64,000 nt of DNA from Promicromonospora sukumoe 327MFSha3.1 (GTDB taxonomy: Bacteria > Actinomycetota > Actinomycetes > Actinomycetales > Cellulomonadaceae), in NCBI RefSeq assembly GCF_000385135.1, contig NZ_ARQM01000012.1, forward strand, positions 186,001 through 250,000. Reading direction: 5' to 3'. A program made the position numbers and the translations under genes. The notes under the pieces are model-generated. The model did not search any database. It was not told the origin of the DNA and was given only the letters and a program-made list of their open reading frames with translations. Shown one piece after another: positions 40,619 through 49,153 of the stretch. Within the stretch, counting starts at the first letter, position 1. Each line of letters starts with the position of its first letter.

Positions 40619-41521
40619 CTACCCCTTCACGGCCCCGCCGAGGCCCGCGCCGCTGAGGAACAGGCGCTGGAACGCCAGGAACAGCGCGATGGGCAGCACG
40701 GTCGAGATCGCGAGCGCCGCGAGGAACACGTCGAGCTCTAGGTAGGGCGCGATCGCGGGCAGGCGGACGGACAGCGGCTGGTTGTCCGGGTCGGGCAGCA
40801 CCAGCAGCGGCCAGAGGTAGTCCTTCCATGCGGCGATCACGGCGAACACCGAGACGACGCCGAGGATGGGCTTGGACATCGGCAGCACGATGGACCACAG
40901 CAGCCGGAAGGGTCCGGCGCCGTCGACCCGCGCGGCCTCGAAGACCTCGCGCGGCAGGCCGTCGAAGAACCGCTTGACGAGCAGCACGTTGAACGCGCTG
41001 GCGCCCATGGGCAGCCAGACGGCCCAGAAGGTGTTGAGCAGGCTGATGTTCAGGAGCGGTACGTCGAGGATCGTCAGGTACAGCGGCACGAGCAGCACGA
41101 CCGCCGGCACGAAGAGCGTGGCGAGCACGAGGCCGAAGATCAGGTTGCCGTACCGGGGCCGCAGCACGGACAGCACGTAGCCGCCCGTGGTCGCGACGAG
41201 GAGCTGGAAGAACCAGGCCCCGACCGCGAGGATCAGCGTGTTGACGAAGTAGTGGTCGATCTCGGCCCGGCCCCACGCGGTGGCGAGGTTGGCCCAGTCG
41301 ACGCCGTGGGGGAAGAGGCCCAGCGGCTGGCGCAGGGTGTCCTGCGTCGGGGTGACCGCGGCCTTCGCGAGCCACAGGATCGGCCCGAGCCCGGCGAGGA
41401 CCAGGGTGGCCAGGAGGCCGCCCTGGAGCACGCCGAGCGAGCCCCGTACGCTCGCCCGGCGCCGGTCGTGGGCCGAGACGATGCCGCGCTCGGCGACCGC
41501 GGCCTGGTTCTTGACTGCCAT
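40619..41521 (-). CDS. Alpha-glucoside ABC transporter permease (MalG type)
   Basis: A 300-residue CUT1 permease with six predicted helices. The ATPase-contact loop is E-V-F-E-A-A-R-V-D-G-A-G-P-F-R-L-L-W-S-I-V-L-P. It ends with G-G-A-V-K-G. It starts one base after the stop of its partner permease. Together with the binding protein and GH13 enzyme upstream it would import maltose-type or other glucosides. No ATPase gene is nearby, as in the other sugar system of this window. Confidence 0.9.
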   Translation of the reverse strand: MAVKNQAAVAERGIVSAHDRRRASVRGSLGVLQGGLLATLVLAGLGPILWLAKAAVTPTQDTLRQPLGLFPHGVDWANLATAWGRAEIDHYFVNTLILAVGAWFFQLLVATTGGYVLSVLRPRYGNLIFGLVLATLFVPAVVLLVPLYLTILDVPLLNISLLNTFWAVWLPMGASAFNVLLVKRFFDGLPREVFEAARVDGAGPFRLLWSIVLPMSKPILGVVSVFAVIAAWKDYLWPLLVLPDPDNQPLSVRLPAIAPYLELDVFLAALAISTVLPIALFLAFQRLFLSGAGLGGAVKG

Positions 41522-41522
41522 G

Positions 41523-42494
41523 TCAGCTGCTCCAGGGTCGGGTCACGCGGAAGTAGATCGCGGACAGGACGGCGAGGACGCCGGCGAGCATGAGGCTCAG
41601 GGCGGTCGCGGCGCCGTAGTTGCCGCCGAGGCTGCTGCCGAACGCGTAGTCGTAGATCAGCATGAGGATCGTCAGCGTCGCGTTGTTGGGGCCGCCCCCG
41701 GTGAACAGGAACGGCTCCAGGAACACCTGGGAGGTGCCGATGACCTGCAGGATCAGGGTGATGAACAGGACGCCGCGCAGCTGCGGCAGGGTCACGTGCC
41801 AGATCTTGCGCCACACCCCGGCGCCGTCCACCTCGGCCGCCTCGTAGAGCTCGGTGCGGACACCGACGAGCGCGGCGAGGTAGATGATGACGGTCCCGCC
41901 GGCCGCGGCCCAGGTGGCCTCGAGCACCAGGGACGGCATGGCGCTGTCCGCGTTCTGCAGCCACGGGAACGGCCCGAGGCCGACCCAGCCGGCGATGGTG
42001 TTGAACACGCCGGTGGGCGAGGCGTCGTAGAAGAACTTCCACAGCAGCACGGCCACGACGGGCGGCACGACGACGGGCAGGTACGCGAGCGCCGAGAACA
42101 GGCCGCGCATGCGCCGCACCTCGCTCATCAGGACGGCGGCGGCCAGCGGCAGCGGGTAGCCGAAGACGAGCGCGAGCAGGGCGAACCACAGGGTGTTCGC
42201 CACGGCCTTGCCGAGCAGGGGGTCCTGCAGCACGAACACGAAGTTTTCGAGCCCCACGAACTCCGGGGTCGAGATGAGGTTGGTCTGCTGGACGCTCATG
42301 ACGAGCGCCCGGCCGATCGGGAACCAGGAGAACACCCCGAACACGAGGATCATCGGCAGGGCGATGACCAGGGTGCTCAGGCCGCCGTCGCGCAGCCAGT
42401 CCCGGGGCGTGCGGCGGGCACGCCGGCGGGGTCCGGGCGACGACGGCGGGGCGTCCGCCGTCGTCGCCCGGAGCGGGCTGGACAGTGTCGTCAT
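41523..42494 (-). CDS. Alpha-glucoside ABC transporter permease (MalF type)
   Basis: A 323-residue CUT1 permease. A basic, Pro-rich tail (1-40) precedes six helices. The docking loop reads E-A-A-E-V-D-G-A-G-V-W-R-K-I-W-H-V-T-L-P-Q-L. A stretch with G-G-G-P-N-N-A-T-L-T, common to MalF-type permeases, lies in the C-terminal third. It starts 7 bp after the binding-protein stop. The product is an integral-membrane half of the importer. Confidence 0.9.
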   Translation of the reverse strand: MTTLSSPLRATTADAPPSSPGPRRRARRTPRDWLRDGGLSTLVIALPMILVFGVFSWFPIGRALVMSVQQTNLISTPEFVGLENFVFVLQDPLLGKAVANTLWFALLALVFGYPLPLAAAVLMSEVRRMRGLFSALAYLPVVVPPVVAVLLWKFFYDASPTGVFNTIAGWVGLGPFPWLQNADSAMPSLVLEATWAAAGGTVIIYLAALVGVRTELYEAAEVDGAGVWRKIWHVTLPQLRGVLFITLILQVIGTSQVFLEPFLFTGGGPNNATLTILMLIYDYAFGSSLGGNYGAATALSLMLAGVLAVLSAIYFRVTRPWSS

Positions 42495-42501
42495 CCCAGG
42501 G

Positions 42502-43875
42502 TCAGCTGCGGTCGAGCAGTCCCTGGACCTGGGTCTGGGCGTCGGCGAGGAGCGCGTCGATGTCCGCGTTCTCGTCCGTCAGTACCGCCTGGACCACCGG
42601 GTCGAGCGCCGCGTACACGTCCTGGGTGGCGACGGCGGGCTCGGGGATGACGGGCTGGTCGAACATCTGGTCCGTCATCGGCGCGAAGTTCTCCAGCGGG
42701 ACGTTGACGAGGTCCTTGATCCAGCTCTGCTGCTCCTCGTAGGTGGCCTGGTCGAAGATCGGCAGGGCCGGGGCGCCGACGGGCTGGTCGGTCTCGGCGG
42801 CGACCTCGGCCTCGGCCACGGCGGCGTCCTGGTCGGTCAGCTTGGAGATGTAGTAGAAGTCGATCCACTTCACGGCCGCGGCCTGCTCGGCCTCGGACGC
42901 CGCGGAGCTCACCGCGGCCAGCGTGCCGCCGCCGAGCGTGCCGGCGTCGTCGCCCTCCAGGGGCAGCACGGTGACGCCGTACTCGTCCGGGTTCATCTGG
43001 TTCTGCGTGAACAGGTTGGGGTAGTTGGCGCCGCCCGAGACGTACATGCCGATCTTGCCGGCGGCGAAGTCCTGGTTGATGGTGCCCCAGTCGTACAGGA
43101 AGGACGAGCCCATGGAGTTGTCCTCCCAGCGCATCTCCTGGAGCATCTCCAGCGCCGCGACCGTGGCGTCGTTGTCGACGGTCGCGGTGGTCTCCTCGCC
43201 CTCGCCCTCGGTCATGCGGCCGCCCAGGGCGTAGGTCTCGGTGGTGAGGATCCAGCCGCCGGTGTTGCTCTGGGTCATGTGGGCGTAGCCCGCCTGGCCG
43301 GTCTTCTCGGAGATCGCCTTGGCGGCCTCGCGCACCTCGTCCCACGTGGCGGGCGGGTTGTCGGGGTCGAGCCCGGCCTCCTCGAAGAGCGCCCGGTTGT
43401 AGTGCAGGCCCTGGTTGTAGGCGGCGATCGGGACGGCCCACATGTTGCCCTCGGCGTCCTGGCCGGCGGCGGCGATGGTGGGGTTGAACTGGTCGGCGTA
43501 CGGCAGCTCGGCCACGAGCCCGCTGACGTCGGCGATCTGCCCGCGCTCGATCAGCGCCCGGCCGTCGGTGAACGGGATCGGGAAGACGTCGGGCAGGGTG
43601 CCGCCCGCGAGCTCGGCGGCGAAGGTCGTGCCGGACCAGGTGAACTCCTTGGTCTCCACCGTGATGTCCGGGTTGGCCTCCTCGAACTGCGCGATGCGCT
43701 CGTCGAACGCGTCGATCGCGGGCTGCTCGAGGCCGGCGTCGATCGAGACCTCGATGGTCACGGGACCGTCCGGCTCCTCGGCGGCGTCGGTCGACGAGCC
43801 GCAGGCCGTGAGGGTTCCCGCGAGCGAGAGGACACCCACCAGGGCGAACGCCGCGCGCTTGTTTGCTGACTTCAT
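42502..43875 (-). CDS. Sugar ABC transporter substrate-binding lipoprotein
   Basis: A 457-residue family-1 solute-binding protein with lipobox L-T-A-C-G at about 24-28 and an acidic linker. The mature part carries F-E-E-A-N-P-D-I-T-V, A-G-G-T-L-P-D-V-F and W-A-V-P-I-A-A-Y-N-Q-G-L-H-Y-N. The ATG at 43875 is chosen over an in-frame GTG two codons upstream because AAGGAG spacing suits the ATG. It lies between the GH13 gene (58 bp) and the two permeases, so it supplies the substrate specificity. The cargo is probably an alpha-glucoside, judged from GH13. Confidence 0.9.
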   Translation of the reverse strand: MKSANKRAAFALVGVLSLAGTLTACGSSTDAAEEPDGPVTIEVSIDAGLEQPAIDAFDERIAQFEEANPDITVETKEFTWSGTTFAAELAGGTLPDVFPIPFTDGRALIERGQIADVSGLVAELPYADQFNPTIAAAGQDAEGNMWAVPIAAYNQGLHYNRALFEEAGLDPDNPPATWDEVREAAKAISEKTGQAGYAHMTQSNTGGWILTTETYALGGRMTEGEGEETTATVDNDATVAALEMLQEMRWEDNSMGSSFLYDWGTINQDFAAGKIGMYVSGGANYPNLFTQNQMNPDEYGVTVLPLEGDDAGTLGGGTLAAVSSAASEAEQAAAVKWIDFYYISKLTDQDAAVAEAEVAAETDQPVGAPALPIFDQATYEEQQSWIKDLVNVPLENFAPMTDQMFDQPVIPEPAVATQDVYAALDPVVQAVLTDENADIDALLADAQTQVQGLLDRS

Positions 43876-43933
43876 TGTCACTCCTTGGTCGTGTGCCGCT
43901 GGGACGGCACGTCTGGGGGAAAGCTGCAGTTGA

Positions 43934-45589
43934 TCAGGACGGCAGGCCGAGCCAGACAGCGATGTCCGGGCCGACGGCGCCGTCGACGGGGCCGCTCGCC
44001 AGGAGCACGGTGGCCCCGGCGGGCAGGGGGACGGGGGTCGTCCCGAGGTTGACGACGCAGGCGAAGCCGGCGCCGCGAGCGAAGGCGAGGACGTCGTCGC
44101 CGCCGAGGTCGAGCCAGGTGAGGTCCTCGGTGTGCAGGGCCGTCAGGTCGCGCCGCAGGTGCAGCGCCGTGCGGTACAGGCTGAGCATCGAGTCCGGGTC
44201 GCCGTCCTGCGCCTGCACCGACCGGTCCGCCCAGCCGGCGGGCTGGGGCAGCCAGGGCGCGGCGCCGCCGTCGGGCCCGAAGCCCAGGCTGGTGCCGCCG
44301 CGGGTCCACGGCAGCGGCACGCGGCAGCCGTCGCGGCCTGGGTCCACGCCCTCGGACCGGAAGTGCATCGGGTCCTGGATCAGCTCGCGCGGCACGTCCG
44401 CCTCGGGCAGGCCGAGCTCGTCGCCCTGGTAGACGTACAGCGCGCCCGGCAGGGCGCCGGTCAGCAGGGCCGCGGCGCGCGCCCGGCGGGTGCCGAGGTC
44501 CAGGTCGGACGGCGTGCCGAACCGCTTGGCGGCGAAGTCGAACGAGGAGTCCTCGCGGCCGTACCGGGTCACGGGCCGGGTGACGTCGTGGTTGGAGAGC
44601 ACCCAGGTGGCCGGTGCGCCGACGGGCGCGTGCGCCTCCAGCGTGGTGCGGATCGACTCGCGCAGCTCCTTGGCGTCCCAGGGGCGCGCCATGAAGTCGA
44701 AGTTGAACGCGGTGTGCATCTCGTCGGGCCGCAGGTACTGGGCGAACCGCTCGTGGTCCGCGAGCCACACCTCGCCCACCAGCACGCGCGGCTCGGCGTA
44801 GTCGTCGGCCACGCGCCGCCAGCCGCGGTAGACGTCGTGGATCTCGTCGCGGTCCAGGTGCGGGTGCTCTCCCGGGCCGGGCGTCGCGGGCACCTCGGGC
44901 AGCGCCGGGTCCTTGATGATCAGCGCCGCCGAGTCGATGCGGATGCCGGCCGCGCCCCGGTCGAACCAGAACCGCAGCACGTCCTCGTGCTCCTGCCGCA
45001 CGTCGGGGTGGTTCCAGTTCACGTCCGGCTGCTCCGGGGTGAACAGGTGCAGGTACCACTGGCCGGGCGTGCCGTCCGGGTTCGTGGTCCGCGTCCAGGT
45101 GTCGCCCTGGAAGCTGGAGACCCAGCCGGTGGGCATCTGGTCGCCGTCGGGTCCCTTGCCGTCCTGGAACCAGAAGCGCTCGCGCTCCGGCGAGCCCGGC
45201 CCGGCCGCGAGCGCCGCCCGGAACCACTCGTGCTCCGAGGAGATGTGGTTGGGCACCACGTCGACGATGGTGCGGATGCCCAGCTCGCGGGCCTCGGCGA
45301 TCAGCGCCTCGGCGTCCTCCAGCGTGCCGAACGCGGGGTCGATCGTGCGGTAGTCCCGCACGTCGTAGCCGCCGTCCGCCAGGGGCGAGGCGTACCAGGG
45401 CGTGTACCAGATCGCGTCGACGCCGAGGTCGCGCAGGTAGCCCAGGTGGGAACGGACGCCGGCGAGGTCACCGGTGCCGTCGCCGTTCCCGTCCGCGAAG
45501 CTGCGGGGATAGATCTGGTAGATCACGGCGCTGCGCCACCACTCGTCTGCGGGGCGCGGCTCGAGGGTCGCGTCGGACGTCGTCGTCAT
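43934..45589 (-). CDS. GH13 alpha-glucosidase (oligo-1,6/alpha-1,4 type)
   Basis: A 551-residue cytosolic GH13 enzyme. Conserved regions are visible: Y-Q-I-Y-P-R-S-F, region I D-V-V-P-N-H, region II G-I-R-I-D-S-A (nucleophile Asp), region III L-V-G-E-V-W (acid Glu) and region IV L-S-N-H-D-V (transition-state Asp). G-I-R-I-D-S-A and the following residues fit the alpha-glucosidase subfamilies near GH13_30. No signal peptide, so it acts on imported oligosaccharides. A leaderless start is likely: TACGGT lies 7 nt before the ATG at 45589, no ribosome site is present, and TTGCGC lies 18 bp further up. It sits between a LacI regulator and the transporter. Confidence 0.92.
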   Translation of the reverse strand: MTTTSDATLEPRPADEWWRSAVIYQIYPRSFADGNGDGTGDLAGVRSHLGYLRDLGVDAIWYTPWYASPLADGGYDVRDYRTIDPAFGTLEDAEALIAEARELGIRTIVDVVPNHISSEHEWFRAALAAGPGSPERERFWFQDGKGPDGDQMPTGWVSSFQGDTWTRTTNPDGTPGQWYLHLFTPEQPDVNWNHPDVRQEHEDVLRFWFDRGAAGIRIDSAALIIKDPALPEVPATPGPGEHPHLDRDEIHDVYRGWRRVADDYAEPRVLVGEVWLADHERFAQYLRPDEMHTAFNFDFMARPWDAKELRESIRTTLEAHAPVGAPATWVLSNHDVTRPVTRYGREDSSFDFAAKRFGTPSDLDLGTRRARAAALLTGALPGALYVYQGDELGLPEADVPRELIQDPMHFRSEGVDPGRDGCRVPLPWTRGGTSLGFGPDGGAAPWLPQPAGWADRSVQAQDGDPDSMLSLYRTALHLRRDLTALHTEDLTWLDLGGDDVLAFARGAGFACVVNLGTTPVPLPAGATVLLASGPVDGAVGPDIAVWLGLPS

Positions 45590-45660
45590 GTCGTGAACCG
45601 TAAATCACATGACAACGAGCGCGCAAGAACTCGACAGCTACTTGATGAAATTGTGACAGG

Positions 45661-46677
45661 TCAGCGCGCGGCCACCTTCGCCATGGCGGTCGAGGCGCGC
45701 ACCACGAGCTCGGGCTCGAAGAGCAGCTCGTCGCGCGCGACGTCACTGCCGCCGATCAGCGCGGCCAGCAGGTCGACGGCGGCGCGGCCCATGGGCTCGA
45801 TCGGCTGCCGCACCGTGGTCAGCGCGGGGTCGGTGGAGTTCATCAGCGCGGAGTCGTCGAAGCCGACGACGGACACGTCCGCGGGGCAGGACAGCCCGGC
45901 CCGGCGCACCGCGCGGATGGCGCCGAGGGCCAGCGGGTCGCTGGCGCACACGATCGCCGTCGCACCGGCCTCGACCAGGCGGTTCGCCGCCGCCTGACCG
46001 CTCTCCAGGGAGTACTGCGAGTGCACGACCAGCGCGGGGTCGAGCTCCAGGTCGTGCCGCTGCGCGAACCGCTGGGCGGCGGCGAGCTTGCGCTCGGAGG
46101 GCACGTGGTCGGCCGGGCCCAGCAGCAGGCCGACCCGCTGGTGCCCCAGCGAGGTGACGTGGCCCATGGCCTGCTCCATGGCCACGAGGTCGTCGCAGGC
46201 CACGCGCGGGAACGCGAGGTCCTCGATGGAGGCGTTCATCAGCACCACGGGCAGGCCCAGGTCCTCGAGGCGCCGGTAGTGGGCGTGGTCGGCCTCGCGC
46301 TCGGCGTAGAAGCCGCCCGCGAAGATCACCCCCGAGACCTGCTGGGCCAGGAGCAGGTCGATGTACTCGGCCTCGGTCACACCGCCGGCCGTGCGGGTGC
46401 ACAGCACCGGGGTGAACCCCTGCTGGGCCAGCGCACCGCCGATCACCTCGGCGAACGCCGGGAAGATCGGGTTCACGAGCTCGGGCAGCACCAGCCCCAC
46501 GAGCTTGCCGCGACTGCCGCGCAGCTTGGTGGGCCGCTCGTAGCCCAGCACGTCCAGGGCGGTGAGCACCGCGTCCCGCGTGCCCTGGGACACGCCGGGC
46601 TTCCCGTTGAGCACGCGACTGACCGTCGCCTCGCTCACGCCTACCTTCTTCGCCACATCGGCAAGCCGTCTCGACAT
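45661..46677 (-). CDS. LacI-family transcriptional regulator of the alpha-glucoside operon
   Basis: A 338-residue repressor. The HTH is L-A-D-V-A-K-K-V-G-V-S-E-A-T-V-S-R-V-L-N-G, and the hinge is less regular than usual (Y-E-R-P-T-K-L-R-G). The ligand domain includes V-S-V-V-G-F-D-D-S and L-T-T-V-R-Q-P-I. TAGGAT on the minus strand lies 6 nt before the ATG at 46677 with no Shine-Dalgarno, so the mRNA is probably leaderless. Two near-identical GCAANNNNNTTGC sites lie just upstream. It is the first gene of the cluster and probably controls itself and the downstream GH13 and transport genes. Confidence 0.9.
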   Translation of the reverse strand: MSRRLADVAKKVGVSEATVSRVLNGKPGVSQGTRDAVLTALDVLGYERPTKLRGSRGKLVGLVLPELVNPIFPAFAEVIGGALAQQGFTPVLCTRTAGGVTEAEYIDLLLAQQVSGVIFAGGFYAEREADHAHYRRLEDLGLPVVLMNASIEDLAFPRVACDDLVAMEQAMGHVTSLGHQRVGLLLGPADHVPSERKLAAAQRFAQRHDLELDPALVVHSQYSLESGQAAANRLVEAGATAIVCASDPLALGAIRAVRRAGLSCPADVSVVGFDDSALMNSTDPALTTVRQPIEPMGRAAVDLLAALIGGSDVARDELLFEPELVVRASTAMAKVAAR

Positions 46678-46701
46678 GGATCGATCCTAGCCACGCGGAA
46701 C

Positions 46702-46744
46702 GCAAATCGCTTGCAGGGGTTGCAGTGCCCTGCAAGTCGCTTGC
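46702..46744. promoter_or_regulatory. Tandem MalR-like operators upstream of lacI-type gene
   Basis: GCAAATCGCTTGC (46702-46714) and GCAAGTCGCTTGC (46732-46744) differ at one base. Each has the GCAANNNNNTTGC dyad typical of LacI-family maltose regulators, and their centres are 30 bp apart, about three helical turns, so co-operative binding is plausible. Confidence 0.75.
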
Positions 46745-46767
46745 GTAACCCGACAGGGCCGGAAACG

Positions 46768-46809
46768 TGTCAGACGCCCAGTTCCCCGGAGGGATCTGGG
46801 CGTCTGACA
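46768..46809. terminator. Hairpin after hflX, TGTCAGACGC family
   Basis: TGTCAGACGCCCAG (46768-46781) pairs exactly with 46796-46809; a CCC/GGG extension lies in the loop. It begins 17 bp beyond the hflX stop. No U-tract. The outer arm shares TGTCAGACGC with the palindrome at 3875-3926. Confidence 0.65.
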
Positions 46810-46825
46810 GGTGGTGCGGGACGGA

Positions 46826-48367
46826 TCAGTGCGCGACGGCGACCTGCCGCAGCTCCGTGGCGAGCTGCTCGTCCACGCGGCCGCGCAGGTGGGTGCCCGC
46901 CGCGACGTGCTCGGTGAGCTCGATGTCCCCGTGCTCGTGCACGCGGTGCACCAGGTCGCCCCGGTCGTACGGGACCACCAGGTCGACCTGCACGCCCGGG
47001 CGCGGCAGCTCGGCCGCGATCCGCGCGCGCAGCTCGGCGATGCCCTCGCCGGAGTGCGCGGAGACGACGGCGGTGTGCCGCTCGCGCCGCTGGATGCGGC
47101 CGACGACCGTCGGGTCGGCGACGTCGGCCTTGTTCAGCACCACGATCTCGTGGACGTCCTCGAACGCCGGGATCTCGGACAGCACCTCGCGGACCGCCGC
47201 GATCTGCCCCTCGGGGTCCGGGTGGGACGCGTCGACCACGTGCAGCAGGATGTCGGCGTCGCCGACCTCCTCCAGCGTGGACCGAAACGCCTCCACCAGC
47301 TGGTGCGGCAGGTGCCGCACGAACCCGACGGTGTCGGTGAACGTGTAGACGCGGCCGTCCTCCGTGCGGGTGCGCCGGACCGTCGGGTCCAGCGTGGCGA
47401 ACAGCGCGTTCTGGACGAGCACGCCCGCGCCGGTCAGCGCGTTCAGCAGGGACGACTTGCCGGCGTTCGTGTAGCCGGCGATCGCCACCGCGGGGATCGC
47501 GTTGCGCTTGCGGCTCAGCCGCTTGGTCTCGCGGGCCGGCTTCATCGCGGCGATCTCGCGCCGCAGCTTGGCCATCCGGTCACGGATGCGCCGCCGGTCC
47601 AGCTCGATCTTGGTCTCACCGGGACCACGCGAGCCCATGCCGGCGCCCGCGCCGCCCACCTGGCCACCGGCCTGGCGGGACATCGACTCGCCCCAGCCGC
47701 GCAGGCGCGGCAGGAGGTACTCGAGCTGGGCGAGCTCGACCTGGGCCTTGCCCTCACGGGACTTGGCGTGCTGGGCGAAGATGTCCAGGATCAGCGCGGT
47801 GCGGTCGACGACCTTGACCTTGACCACGTCCTCCAGCGCACGGCGCTGGGACGGGGCGAGCTCGCTGTCGACGATCACGGTGTCCGCGCCGGTCGCGAGC
47901 ACGACCTGCGCCAGCTCCAGCGCCTTGCCGGAGCCGAGGTACGTGCCGGGGTCGGGCTTCTGCCGCCGCTGCAGCAGGCCGTCGAGCACCTGGGAGCCGG
48001 CCGTCTCGGCCAGCGCCGCGAGCTCGCGCAGCGAGATCTCGGCGTCTCGGGCCGCGTGCTCGCCGCCCGAGAACAGGCCGACGAGCACCACCTTCTCCAG
48101 GCGCAGCTGCCGGTACTCGACCTCGGTGACGTCCTCGAGCTCGGTCGACAGGCCGGCCACGCGACGCAGCGCGGTGCGCTCCTCGAGGTCCAGCTGGTCG
48201 CCGTCGGCCACGGTGTGCACCGTCTCGCCGTCGGCACGTGCGGTCCCCGCCCGAGCGAGAACCCGTGCCACGACATCGTTCGCGATCGCCTGGGCGTCTG
48301 CCTGGGCCGCGCGGAGTTCGGGCGTCTCCTCTGCGGGGAGCTCGGGCTCTGTCGGGGTGTGGGTCAT
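46826..48367 (-). CDS. hflX: Ribosome-associated GTPase HflX
   Basis: A 513-residue HflX. The N-terminal nucleotide-binding and helical domain includes R-Q-K-P-D-P-G-T-Y-L-G-S-G-K, followed by the Gly-rich linker G-G-Q-V-G-G-A-G-A-G-M-G-S-R-G-P-G-E-T-K. The G domain has G1 G-Y-T-N-A-G-K-S-S, G3 D-T-V-G-F and G4 N-K-A-D. HflX splits or rescues stalled ribosomes under stress. An N-terminal extension of about 75 residues and a conserved C-terminal domain are typical of actinobacterial members. It is followed by a hairpin terminator. Confidence 0.95.
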   Translation of the reverse strand: MTHTPTEPELPAEETPELRAAQADAQAIANDVVARVLARAGTARADGETVHTVADGDQLDLEERTALRRVAGLSTELEDVTEVEYRQLRLEKVVLVGLFSGGEHAARDAEISLRELAALAETAGSQVLDGLLQRRQKPDPGTYLGSGKALELAQVVLATGADTVIVDSELAPSQRRALEDVVKVKVVDRTALILDIFAQHAKSREGKAQVELAQLEYLLPRLRGWGESMSRQAGGQVGGAGAGMGSRGPGETKIELDRRRIRDRMAKLRREIAAMKPARETKRLSRKRNAIPAVAIAGYTNAGKSSLLNALTGAGVLVQNALFATLDPTVRRTRTEDGRVYTFTDTVGFVRHLPHQLVEAFRSTLEEVGDADILLHVVDASHPDPEGQIAAVREVLSEIPAFEDVHEIVVLNKADVADPTVVGRIQRRERHTAVVSAHSGEGIAELRARIAAELPRPGVQVDLVVPYDRGDLVHRVHEHGDIELTEHVAAGTHLRGRVDEQLATELRQVAVAH

Positions 48368-48550
48368 GTACTACCTAACTCTCGATGGTTCTTGCTCTCG
48401 TACAACAAGGATCCCACGCCCGAAAGTCCCGCGGCCATGTCTTTCCCCGACCCGCTTCCGCGGTGGTGTCCCCTGTGGACAACCAGCACGGCACGACGGC
48501 GGCCGCTACAACTTGGAGGACGACAACCACACGCAGGGGACGGTACGACC

Positions 48551-49144
48551 ATGCACGAGGCACAAGAGGGACCCGACCGGACGGGCCGCCCGTGGACCGA
48601 CGAGGAGACCGTGCGGCTCGTGGCCCTGGTCCGCGACGGCGCCGACGAGCACACCGTGACCGTCCGGGCCCGGCGGTCCAGCGGCTCGGTGGTGAGCCGC
48701 CTGCGGCGGATGCTGCCCCTGGAGCACCGCTCGTGCCCGGTCGACATGGTGGTGCCCGCCCTGCGCGGCCACCTGCGCGACCCGGGCTACGACTGGCGGG
48801 CGGCGATGCTGCTGACGCCGCCGCCCCGGCCGGTGGTCCGCCCGCCCGAGATCGTCCGGACGGGCGTGGCCGGGCTGACGGACGACGACCTCGTCGGCGT
48901 CGCGCACAGCGTCCTGCTCGACGACCGGGCAGCCACGGCCGAGCTGCGCGAGCGCCTCGTCGCCGAGGTCAGGGAGCGCGGCCTGGGCCGGGACGTCGTC
49001 GCGGCCCACGAGTCCTACCTGGCCACGCTCCGCGAGCCGGCCGGGATCCGGGACGTCGACGAGTGGGTCCACCGCTGGTCCACGGCGGTCGGTCTCGGCG
49101 CGAGCCGGTACGCGGCGTACGAGAGGTACGGGCCGTGGGAGTGA
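48551..49144 (+). CDS. Uncharacterised protein with SANT/Myb-like N-terminus
   Basis: A 197-residue protein. Residues about 13-55 (R-P-W-T-D-E-E-T-V-R-L-V-A-L-V, then R-R-S-S-G-S-V-V-S-R-L-R-R-M-L) look like a Myb/SANT-type three-helix DNA-binding motif as seen in other uncharacterised actinobacterial proteins. The remainder is helical with no recognised motif, ending R-Y-G-P-W-E. The ATG at 48551 has a weak AGGGGACGG site. It is divergent from hflX across 183 bp in which no further feature was found, and convergent with the GNAT gene. Confidence 0.6.
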   Translation: MHEAQEGPDRTGRPWTDEETVRLVALVRDGADEHTVTVRARRSSGSVVSRLRRMLPLEHRSCPVDMVVPALRGHLRDPGYDWRAAMLLTPPPRPVVRPPEIVRTGVAGLTDDDLVGVAHSVLLDDRAATAELRERLVAEVRERGLGRDVVAAHESYLATLREPAGIRDVDEWVHRWSTAVGLGASRYAAYERYGPWE

Positions 49145-49153
49145 GGCGGCGGC

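Noticed and set aside
38460-41375. Frame appearing to fuse the dinG-like gene with the upstream permease region
   Set aside because: The upstream part is an out-of-frame shadow of the permease; the helicase starts at 40538 or 40568.
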